NCBI RefSeq assembly: GCF_019599405.1
Contig: NZ_RKLQ01000001.1
Location: 372,001 to 436,000, forward strand
Length of the DNA: 64,000 nucleotides
Reading direction: 5' to 3'
Origin: Haloarcula salinisoli
Lineage (GTDB): Archaea > Halobacteriota > Halobacteria > Halobacteriales > Haloarculaceae
The translations under genes were made by a program, and so were the position numbers. This document shows, one piece after another, positions 39,001 through 45,391 of the stretch (position 1 is its first letter; each line of letters starts with the position of its first letter). The notes beneath the pieces are model-generated. The model worked only from the letters and a program-made list of their open reading frames with translations, did no database searches and was not told the origin of the DNA.

Positions 39001-40624
39001 GACGCCGGGTGTCGGCCTCATCTCGCCGCCGCCGCTGCACGACATCTACTCCATCGAGGACCTGAAACAGCTCATCCACGACCTCAAAGCCGCGAATCCG
39101 GAGGCCGACATCAACGTCAAGCTGGTCGCCGAGGACGGTATCGGCACCGTCGCGGCCGGCGTCGCCAAGGCCAACGCCGACGTGGTCCACATCTCGGGCC
39201 ACGACGGCGGGACCGGGGCCTCGCCAAAGACCTCCATCAAGAACGCCGGCCTCCCCTGGGAGCTCGGCGTGGCGGAGGCAAACCAGATGCTGCGCGCGAC
39301 CGGCCTGCGCTCGCGCATCGAGGTCCACTCCGACGGCGGCATGAAGACCGGCCGCGACGTGGCCGTCGCCGCCCTGCTTGGCTCCGAGGGCTATGCCTTC
39401 GGGACCGCTTCGATGGTTACCTCGGGCTGTGTGATGGCCCGTCAGTGCCACGAGAACACCTGTCCGGTCGGCGTCGCGACCCAGAACGAGAACCTCCGCA
39501 GCCGGTTCCCGGGTGAGCCCGAACACGTCATCAACTACATGACGTTCGTCGCTCAGGAGCTGCGCGAGATTATGGCCGATCTGGGCTTCGAGACGGTCGA
39601 CGAGATGATCGGCAAGGCCAGCGTGCTCGAACAGCGCGACGACGTCACACAGCCAAAGGCCAAGAAGCTCGACCTGTCCTCCGTCATCGCCGAACCCGCG
39701 GGCGACGACGGCCGCTACAAGCAGCGCGAACAGGACCACGACGTCGACGAGCAACTCGACTGGGAGCTCATCGACGCGGCCGAAGCCGCTATCGAGGACG
39801 GCGAACCGGTCGCCATCGACACCGAAATCAACAACGTCCACCGCGCGGTCGGTGCCACGCTGTCGAACCGCATCTGTCGCGAACACGGCGGCGACGGGCT
39901 GCCCGATGACACCATCCGGGTGGACTTCGACGGCACCGCCGGCCAGTCCTTCGGCGCCTTCCTCGCACAGGGCGTCACCATGGAGCTGACCGGCACCGGC
40001 AACGACTACGTCGGCAAGGGGCTCTCCGGCGGGAAGCTCATCATCAACACGCCCACCGAGACGCCCTACGACGCCGCCGACAACATCGTCATCGGCAACG
40101 TCGCGCTGTACGGCGCGACCCAGGGCGAGGCCTACGTCAACGGCCAGGCCGGCGAGCGCTTCGCGGTGCGCAACTCCGGCGTCAAAGGCGTCGTCGAGGG
40201 CGTCGGCGACCACGGCTGTGAGTACATGACCGGCGGCGCCATCGTCGTGCTGGGCGAGACGGGCAAGAACTTCGCGGCCGGGATGTCCGGCGGCGTCGCC
40301 TACGTCTACGACCCCGACGGCACGTTCGCCGAGCAAGCGAATACTGGAATGGTCTCCATCCGCGAGAGCTTAGAGGCGAAAGACCGCGGGATGATCACCC
40401 GTCTGGTCGAGAACCACGCCGCCTACACCGACTCCGAGCGCGCGAAGGCATTGCTCGAGGACTGGGACGAGGAGCTGTCGAACTTCACGATGGTGATGCC
40501 CGACGCCTACGCGGAGGTCATCAGCGACCGTGAACGGGACGACGTACGCAACGAACCGCCCGCGGCGGCTACGCCGACGGCCGACGCGACCGAGGCGGAC
40601 TTTGCGGCCTCCTCGGACGACTAG
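36074..40624 (+). CDS. gltB: Glutamate synthase large subunit
   Basis: 1516 residues; converts 2-oxoglutarate and glutamine to two glutamates. The N-terminal class II amidotransferase domain begins at Cys26 (SNCGVGVVMDL), implying removal of a 25-residue propeptide. The FMN-binding synthase domain lies around residues 830-1200. It contains HISGHDGGTGASP and the 3Fe-4S cysteines in CVMARQCHENTCPVG. The C-terminal GxGxG beta-helix (GKGLSGGKLIINTP, GYxG-like repeats) follows. The electron donor is probably ferredoxin or a separate small subunit; no gltD lies nearby. Confidence 0.97.
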   Translation: MVERHISDQSVGEAGLADPTDERSNCGVGVVMDLDGESDHGTVSDGLELLENLEHRGTTGAEKGTGDGAGIMLQIPHEFFTEEIDADLPEPGAYAVGTLFLPPEDEAREDLKALVETELAGEGLDVLGWRTVPTDNSDLGATALESEPEIVQFVVTAEDGATGEDLDNKLYVGRRVLENTVEEEQPPGHDRFYIVSLASDVVVYKGLLKAEQLPGYYPDLSDERFESTFAMVHARFSTNTLGAWHLAHPYRRVIHNGEFNTIQGNINWMRARETDIASDSFGGDIERIKPIIDDPSQSDTASVDNALELLLQGGRDLPHALRMLIPEAWRGEMNNVSGDRRDFYDYHASLVEPWDGPALVAATDGERIGAVLDRNGLRPCRYDILEDNTLVMSSEAGALESDPSDIAERGRLQPGQCFLADPEEGRVIPDAEVFDSIADDKYGEWVEAEQLHLDDVAAREDNTPQDSVGGLRSQQAMYGYTYDEVDHLIEPMAEKGKDPVGSMGDDTPLSVLSQFNRPLFTYFKQLFAQVTNPPLDYIREELVTSLESRLGHQRNLLDESQAHARQLVLDSPILTDEETESIKNLDENGMSTTVVDITYERGTDLREAVEDVRSEASAAAKEDDIIVLSDRAAGEDRVPIPSLLAVGGIHHHLVRNGLRNHVGLVLESGDPRAVHHFATLIGYGAGAVNPYLSYQTIEDLVAGPDGADLDKAIDAYITAVEDGLLKTMAKMGISTVESYQGAQIFEAVGLSSDFIAEYFEGTTCRTEGIGLSEIEEDLLQRHDVAWSEEEPEIPRQGEYEFRSNGIHHQWNPNTVGKIQQAVRMGDYSIYKEFAELINDQNEQLQTLRGLLEMDSGRESIDIEDVEPIEEIVERFETAAMSLGSLSPEMHENNAIAMNRLGANANTGEGGEPPERFGTEKECKTKQVASGRFGVTSDYLSEAEEIQIKMAQGSKPGEGGHLPGKKVNEMIAHVRYATPGVGLISPPPLHDIYSIEDLKQLIHDLKAANPEADINVKLVAEDGIGTVAAGVAKANADVVHISGHDGGTGASPKTSIKNAGLPWELGVAEANQMLRATGLRSRIEVHSDGGMKTGRDVAVAALLGSEGYAFGTASMVTSGCVMARQCHENTCPVGVATQNENLRSRFPGEPEHVINYMTFVAQELREIMADLGFETVDEMIGKASVLEQRDDVTQPKAKKLDLSSVIAEPAGDDGRYKQREQDHDVDEQLDWELIDAAEAAIEDGEPVAIDTEINNVHRAVGATLSNRICREHGGDGLPDDTIRVDFDGTAGQSFGAFLAQGVTMELTGTGNDYVGKGLSGGKLIINTPTETPYDAADNIVIGNVALYGATQGEAYVNGQAGERFAVRNSGVKGVVEGVGDHGCEYMTGGAIVVLGETGKNFAAGMSGGVAYVYDPDGTFAEQANTGMVSIRESLEAKDRGMITRLVENHAAYTDSERAKALLEDWDEELSNFTMVMPDAYAEVISDRERDDVRNEPPAAATPTADATEADFAASSDD

Positions 40625-40648
40625 TCGGGCCTCGCGGACTGATTTTTT
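40625..40648 (+). terminator. U-rich terminator of gltB
   Basis: TTTTTT at 40643-40648, about 20 nt after the gltB stop, following the weak pairing AGTCGG/GGACT. A U-tract after the stop suits archaeal aCPSF1-dependent termination. Confidence 0.45.
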
Positions 40649-40743
40649 CGGATTCTGGCCGACAGTGTTCGGTGGTTGCAACGCCAGTGGTTCGCATCGT
40701 CGGCAGTGCTCTCGACTCGCTCGCGGACACCTCGACTCTCAGT

Positions 40744-41925
40744 TCAGCGGTCCTTCCCTACCTCTAGGTCGTAGAGCCGACGAAACACGGTCGGTGGGAA
40801 CTTCGGTTCGAGTCGACTCGGTGGGCGTCCGCTCTCGCCGTTCTCGGGGGCCTGCACCCGGTCGACGATGCCGACCGCGGCCAGCTCGTAGAGATACCGC
40901 TTGATGGTGCCCTCGGCCAGGTCGGTCAGGTCGGCGACGGCGGTCGTCGCGACGGTGACGCTCTCGCGGTCGGCCGGGTCGAGGTCGACCAGTGCACGCA
41001 GGACGGTCTGTTTGTTCTCCGGGAGGGCAAAGACCCGGCCGAGTGCGACACAGTCCGGGGGGACCGCCTCGAAGGCGGCAGCGATGTCGCGGTCGGTGAT
41101 GGTTCGGTGGTCCGCTCTGGCGGCCCGGTCGGTCGCGACGAACAGCGCCGTGAGCGCGTCGTGGGCGTCGCCGCTGGCCCAGTCGGCGACGGTGACGGCC
41201 GCGTCCTCGTCCAGCGCGCCGCTGTCGAGCGCACTGGTGGCCCGGCGCAGGAGGAGGTCGACCAGGACGTGGTGTCGGTACGGGGCGACGCGTATCGCGG
41301 CCGCCGTGTAGTCTGTGAGCATCGTCTCCGCGGGGTCGGTCCGGCCGACGGCGAGCCAGCTGACGCTGCTGGGAAGGGCCGAAAAGCGGTCGACGAGCGC
41401 CTCGGCGGCCGTGCTCCCGGGCTCGCCGACGTGGTCGACGGCCAGCAAGAGGCCGGCGCCGGTCGTATTTAGCTGTCGGTGGAGGCGCGACCGGAGGGTC
41501 TCGGTACTGATGCCGTGGCGGGGGATGGGCTCGTCGGTGATGGCATCGAGCAGCGTGTGGAAGAAGGCGAACTCGCTGGTGTGGCGTCGCGTGTCCACGT
41601 AGACGAAACGAACCAGCCGCGTGGGCCTGACCCGGGTCGTGGTGTAGATCGCGGTGGTCGGGTCGTCTGTCAGGCGTTCGAGCTGGGCGAACAGCGCCGT
41701 CACCACGGCTGACTTGCCGGCCCCTTTCGGCCCGTAGAGGTAGCCGTGTGGGGGCAGGTGTCCGTCGAACACCGGGTCGACGTGGTCGAGCAGGCGTTCG
41801 AGGAGCCGGCCCCTGTCGGTCGGTTCCTCGACGTGTGTCGCCGGCGAGAGCGGTTCGTACTCCTCGACCAGTCGGGACTCGTCGTCCTGTCGCTGGCGCC
41901 GCCGTATCATCGCTTCGATGTCCAT
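40744..41925 (-). CDS. Orc1/Cdc6-like AAA+ ATPase
   Basis: 393 residues. Walker A (GPKGAGKSAVV) is near residue 66. The Walker B-like strand LLLAVDHVGE has Asp-His where Asp-Glu is usual. A sensor and lid region and a C-terminal winged helix (residues about 305-365: ESVTVATTAVADLTDLAEGT, KRYLYELAAVGIVDRV) complete the Orc1/Cdc6 layout. The degenerate Walker B and the lack of origin-type repeats next door suggest a non-initiator paralogue or a regulator rather than the main origin protein. It sits 27 bp from the co-oriented permease gene upstream. Confidence 0.75.
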   Translation of the reverse strand: MDIEAMIRRRQRQDDESRLVEEYEPLSPATHVEEPTDRGRLLERLLDHVDPVFDGHLPPHGYLYGPKGAGKSAVVTALFAQLERLTDDPTTAIYTTTRVRPTRLVRFVYVDTRRHTSEFAFFHTLLDAITDEPIPRHGISTETLRSRLHRQLNTTGAGLLLAVDHVGEPGSTAAEALVDRFSALPSSVSWLAVGRTDPAETMLTDYTAAAIRVAPYRHHVLVDLLLRRATSALDSGALDEDAAVTVADWASGDAHDALTALFVATDRAARADHRTITDRDIAAAFEAVPPDCVALGRVFALPENKQTVLRALVDLDPADRESVTVATTAVADLTDLAEGTIKRYLYELAAVGIVDRVQAPENGESGRPPSRLEPKFPPTVFRRLYDLEVGKDR

Positions 41926-41952
41926 GATACCCGTCGGAAACGCCGGGAGAGG

Positions 41953-43044
41953 TTACACCGGCAGGGGCACCCAGCCGCTGTCCGGGAAGATACCCAGAAG
42001 CGCCAGGACAGCGATGGTGAACGTCGTCACGACGATAGAGGCCGCCGGCGGGTCCCAGTGGGTGTCGCTGTGGGCGTAGAAGATGCGCTGGTGTACCTCG
42101 CCCGCCAGCGCACCGTAGATACCGAAGATGGCACCGACGAGCAGCGCCACGAGGGCGTCACCGCCGGTCCCGAGTATCAGGGCCGCCGTACTCGACGGGA
42201 GTGTAATGTGGTGGGTGACCGGTATCTTCTCGACGCCCAGGTTCAGGAACAGCAGCGAGGCCGCACTGATGCCGAAGCCGAGGAAGAAGCTCTCGGTCAC
42301 CAGGGCGATGTACGCACCCAGGATACCGACGGCCAGCCCGAGCAGGGCGACACCGGACCACTTGTACTGGTGGGGGAGCCACGGCTCGACGGCGAGTCGG
42401 CTCTCCTCGACGCCGCCGTCGGCCGCGACGTCGCCGCCCGTTGCCGAGGTCCGCATATCGCCGCGGGCGAACGGGCTCATGTCGAAGAGGCCGTCACCGC
42501 GGGCCTCGCCCACGAGCGGGAAGCCGAAAGCGAGTCGGTGGGCGACGGCCGAGAGCGTGACACCCATCGCGATGGGGTCCCAGGGGAGCAGCAATCCGGC
42601 GGATATCTGCCGGATGAACATCCCGAGGATGCCGAAGACGCCGCCGACGAGGAGGATGTCCGGCTCCGTCCCGAACGCGTAGAGGATGTTCTTCCCCTCG
42701 TGGTAGTCGAAGCCGGTGTCCATCTTCCCTTTCTTCGCGGCGTAGGCGGTCGCCGCGGCCCCACCGGCGAAGGCGATGTGCGGGCCGAAGACGGGGCCGA
42801 AGGCGACCAGCCCGGTGACGTTCGGGGCGACGTCGCCGGTGGGAATCCCCGCGACGGCGCCGAGCTGTGCCGTCAGGATGTTGATGGCCTCCCCGGCGAT
42901 GACCATGAAGCCGGTGAAGATGAACGCGGGCAGTGCCCCGAGCGCGGCGCCGAACGCACCGCCGGCGAAGGAGGCGATGAGGAGGACGAGAAACTCCACG
43001 ACACTGATGCCGAGAATCGGAACCTGGAGAACACTCCCTACCAT
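41953..43044 (-). CDS. Polytopic permease-like membrane protein (DUF7973-like)
   Basis: 363 residues with about nine hydrophobic segments, rich in Gly and Ala. Internal features are VVEFLVLLIASFAGGAFGAA, GPVFGPHIAFAGGAAATAYA, GGVFGILGMFIRQISAG and a hydrophilic loop near residues 170-220. The last half repeats the pattern (LLGLAVGILGAYIALV, LVGAIFGIYGALAGEVHQRI). Conserved-looking His and Asp in the loops (HSDTHWDPP) might contact a substrate. The family is known to me only as an uncharacterised haloarchaeal permease. It is preceded by an overlapping small ORF. Confidence 0.75.
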   Translation of the reverse strand: MVGSVLQVPILGISVVEFLVLLIASFAGGAFGAALGALPAFIFTGFMVIAGEAINILTAQLGAVAGIPTGDVAPNVTGLVAFGPVFGPHIAFAGGAAATAYAAKKGKMDTGFDYHEGKNILYAFGTEPDILLVGGVFGILGMFIRQISAGLLLPWDPIAMGVTLSAVAHRLAFGFPLVGEARGDGLFDMSPFARGDMRTSATGGDVAADGGVEESRLAVEPWLPHQYKWSGVALLGLAVGILGAYIALVTESFFLGFGISAASLLFLNLGVEKIPVTHHITLPSSTAALILGTGGDALVALLVGAIFGIYGALAGEVHQRIFYAHSDTHWDPPAASIVVTTFTIAVLALLGIFPDSGWVPLPV

Positions 43045-43196
43045 CGTCGGTCACCTCCCGGCTCGGTCAGGCCCGCCCCAGCACGGGGTGGTGCCCGGAT
43101 TGGCGGCGCTCGGTGGCCCTCCCCGTCTCGGTCGCCGGGGTCGTAGTGGTCGAATGCCGATTCACCAGCGGTCTGTCGCGTGTGTTTGCCAGCCAT
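43038..43196 (-). CDS. Possible 52-residue protein overlapping the permease start
   Basis: Begins MAGKHTRQTAGESAFDHYDP and ends GGDRRW. Its stop TAG lies inside the start of the permease gene (7 bp overlap), a coupling pattern used elsewhere in this window. Composition (Asp, Gly, Arg, His) is compatible with a halophile protein but the C-terminal half is Pro/Arg-rich and may be untranslated sequence. Confidence 0.4.
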   Translation of the reverse strand: MAGKHTRQTAGESAFDHYDPGDRDGEGHRAPPIRAPPRAGAGLTEPGGDRRW

Positions 43197-43408
43197 GGTT
43201 TCAGTCTGGTGAGACAGTCGGTTGTACGTCTGTGCCGCCTCGACTGCACGCAGTCGTGCGGTCGGAGCGGCAAATCGTCACAACGGACCGCATGAGCGGT
43301 CGTTTATCGACGCTGCCGTTGCGTCAGTAACTAGCACGATAAAATCACATAAAACTTATCAGTATTAGTGAATTTCATGCTTACCAATATGTCTGGCCCC
43401 ATCGGCTG
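43197..43408. other. Promoter-rich intergenic region
   Basis: About 210 bp with an AT-rich core (43335-43400) including ATAAAACTTATC, about 30 bp before ATG 43379. That ATG opens a 10-codon frame (MLTNMSGPIG) whose TGA stop provides the first base of the inverted-repeat element that follows. GACTGCACGCAGTC (43248-43261) is a small hairpin. No larger gene is visible. Confidence 0.4.
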
Positions 43409-43488
43409 ATACTACCGGCTGTAACAAACTCAAATAATTCGCCACCAGGGGGTGGGGAATATTTTCACGAACGTACAGCCGGCAGTAT
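43409..43488. repeat. Inverted-repeat element, copy B (upstream of egsA)
   Basis: The left end ATACTACCGGCTGTAA (43409-43424) and right end GTACAGCCGGCAGTAT (43473-43488) match as inverted repeats at 14 of 16 positions. The inside holds ATTCGCCACC/GGTGGGGAAT with a short loop (9 of 10 pairs). Size 80 bp, the same as copy A. It begins on the last base of a TGA and ends 40 bp before the egsA ATG. Confidence 0.75.
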
Positions 43489-43528
43489 GAGGACAAACCG
43501 TTTTCCCATCACGGCGAGGAGTGGGAGT

Positions 43529-44587
43529 ATGTTCGACAAATCGACGTGGATACGCCTGCCGCGAAACGTCGTGGTGGGCCACGGCGTCCTCTCGGAGACA
43601 CTGGACGCCGTCGAGGAGCTCCACCTCACCGGGCGGCCGCTGGTGGTCTCCAGCCCGACGCCCCACGAGGTCGCCGGCCAGCGTGTCATCGACCAGTTCG
43701 CCGACGCCGGCTACGACCCGGACCACATCATCATCGAGGAGGCCAGCTTCGACGCCGTCCAGGAGGTCATCGCACACGCCGAAGAAGTCGACGCCGGCTT
43801 CCTGCTGGGTGTCGGCGGCGGGAAGGCCATCGACATCACGAAGATGGCCGCCGACCACATCGGCAAGGGCTTTGTCTCCGTTCCCACGGCGGCCAGCCAC
43901 GACGGTATCGTCTCGGGTCGTGGGTCGGTCCCCGAGAAAGACACCCGCCACAGCGTCGCCGCCGAACCGCCGCTGGCGGTCGTCGCGGACACCGAGATTC
44001 TCGCACAGGCCCCCTGGCGACTGACGACGGCTGGCTGTGCCGATATCATCTCGAACTACACCGCCGTCCGCGACTGGGAGCTGGCTCACCGGCTGAAGAA
44101 CGTCCCCTACTCCGAGTACGCTGGCGCACTCTCACAGATGACCGCCGAGATGCTGGTCGAGAACGCCGACTCCATCAAACGCAACTTAGAGGAGTCGTCC
44201 TGGATTGTGGTGAAAGCGCTCGTCTCCTCCGGCGTCGCGATGTCTATTGCCGGCTCCTCCCGGCCAGCCAGCGGCGCGGAACACCTCTTTTCCCACCAGC
44301 TCGACCGAATCGCGCCGGGCGCGGCGCTACACGGCCACCAGGTCGGCGTCGGCGCCGTCATGACCGAGTACCTCCACACCGGCCCGCAGGGTCGCTGGCG
44401 CGACGTTCGCGACGCGCTCGCGGCTATCGGTGCCCCGACGACGGCGGCGGAGCTCGACATCGACCGCGACACCGTCATCGAGGCGCTGACGACGGCCCAC
44501 GAGATTCGGGACCGCTACACGATACTGGGCGACGGGATGAGCGAAGAAGCGGCCATCGAGGCGGCGACAGTGACGGGCGTGGTATAG
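43529..44587 (+). CDS. egsA: Glycerol-1-phosphate dehydrogenase
   Basis: 352 residues from MFDKSTWIRLPRNVVVGHG. This start is chosen because family members begin here and TTTT of ACCGTTTTCCC (about 43500-43504) lies 27 bp upstream. The enzyme makes sn-glycerol-1-phosphate, the backbone of archaeal membrane lipids, from dihydroxyacetone phosphate. The NAD(P)-binding region has LLGVGGGKAIDITKMAA and VPTAASHDGIVSGRGSV. The zinc ligands fall in TTAGCADIISNYTA (Asp), GAEHLFSHQLD and HGHQVGVGAV (His). The stop codon TAG is the first three bases of the following repeat array. Confidence 0.96.
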   Translation: MFDKSTWIRLPRNVVVGHGVLSETLDAVEELHLTGRPLVVSSPTPHEVAGQRVIDQFADAGYDPDHIIIEEASFDAVQEVIAHAEEVDAGFLLGVGGGKAIDITKMAADHIGKGFVSVPTAASHDGIVSGRGSVPEKDTRHSVAAEPPLAVVADTEILAQAPWRLTTAGCADIISNYTAVRDWELAHRLKNVPYSEYAGALSQMTAEMLVENADSIKRNLEESSWIVVKALVSSGVAMSIAGSSRPASGAEHLFSHQLDRIAPGAALHGHQVGVGAVMTEYLHTGPQGRWRDVRDALAAIGAPTTAAELDIDRDTVIEALTTAHEIRDRYTILGDGMSEEAAIEAATVTGVV

Positions 44588-44799
44588 CGAGGTCGCGAAG
44601 CGACCTCGAGGCGACGCGGGGAACGGAGTGACCCGCGGAGCAGTAGCGAGACCGACCGTAGGGAGGTCTCGAAACGGAACGGGGAGTGAAACGAGCCGTG
44701 GAGTAGTAGCGAGGAATCTCGCTGCGCTCGACTCCTCGAAGCGGCGAACGCAGTGAGCCACAGAGCAGTAGCGAGGTCGCGGAGCAGTAGCGACCGCGG
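44585..44799. repeat. Tandem hairpin array starting at the egsA stop codon
   Basis: TAGCGAG starts units at 44585 (the stop codon itself), 44644, 44707 and 44769, with TAGCGAC at 44788; spacing is 59, 63, 62 and 19 bp. Each long unit has two hairpins. The first varies: CGAGGTCGC/GCGACCTCG (loop AA-type), CGAGACC/GGTCTCG, CGAGGA/TCCTCG. The second has an 11-nt loop in two units: CGCGGG-GAACGGAGTGA-CCCGCG (44615-44637) and GGC-GAACGCAGTGA-GCC (44743-44759). Units end GAGCAG or GAGTAG. The 13 bp TAGCGAGGTCGCG recurs at 44769-44781, near the far end. Confidence 0.85.
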
Positions 44800-45285
44800 C
44801 TACACGAGTTCGCTGATAGCCTCGGCCTCGGCGTCCCAGCGCACCGACTCCCCGCTGGGCTCCGACGAGTCGACGATTTCCGCGGTGAACACGACGCTCA
44901 GTCGGTACACCGTCGACGCGGACTCGTCGTCCTCGTTGCGGATGCCGTGGATGTTGGCGCTGACGGCGTCGGTCACCCGACAGTCCACGTCGGCGGCATC
45001 CCTGACGATGCGCCTGACCGCTTCCCCGAGGCGTTCGTCGGGTCGGGTCTGGCCCCGCGGGACCACCCACTCCCCGTCGCCCTCCCGTACCAGCACAGCG
45101 CCGTCGTCGTCTCTGACCACCGCCCGAACGTCGAGCTGTCCGTCGCGTGACCGTTCGAGCGACCGCTGGTACCGCTGTTCCCCCACCTCGAAGGTCGTCT
45201 GCGTGACCTCCGGCGTGCCGAACTCCTCCTCGAGTCGAGTCAACCGCTCCTCGACTCGTGACCGAGAACGGCTGGCTACGTCCAT
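44800..45285 (-). CDS. Nudix-like protein with a degenerate Nudix box
   Basis: 161 residues. A helical N-terminus (SRVEERLTRLEEEF) precedes a Nudix fold: VRAVVRDDDGAVLVREGDGEWVVP, then the box region GQTRPDERLGEAVRRIVRDAADVD, then YRLSVVFTAEIV. The consensus GX5EX7REUXEEXGU is only partly kept: Gly and the first Glu are present, but RE-EE reads RRIVRDAAD. It may therefore hydrolyse poorly, bind Mg2+ differently, or act as a sensor. ATG at 45285; convergent with egsA across the repeat array. Confidence 0.8.
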   Translation of the reverse strand: MDVASRSRSRVEERLTRLEEEFGTPEVTQTTFEVGEQRYQRSLERSRDGQLDVRAVVRDDDGAVLVREGDGEWVVPRGQTRPDERLGEAVRRIVRDAADVDCRVTDAVSANIHGIRNEDDESASTVYRLSVVFTAEIVDSSEPSGESVRWDAEAEAISELV

Positions 45286-45391
45286 GCCAGTTGGTCACCA
45301 CGCTCCCGTATAAACCCAGCCACTCGTTTTCTTCCTCTGAAAACGCCCTATACGGCTGTTAGCGGCGCTGATTCGGGTTTGGGGCTTCGGT

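Noticed and set aside
38147-40336. 729-codon open frame opposite gltB
   Set aside because: It is an antisense shadow created by high GC at third positions; the plus-strand frame has full GltB motifs including the 3Fe-4S cysteines. The same holds for long antisense frames at 3187-4530, 24395-25888, 41746-43146, 48367-51087 and 56823-58865.
40744-41960. Replication origin next to the Orc1/Cdc6-like gene
   Set aside because: Flanking gaps are short (27 and about 120 bp) and contain no repeated origin-box-like sequences or AT-rich unwinding element.
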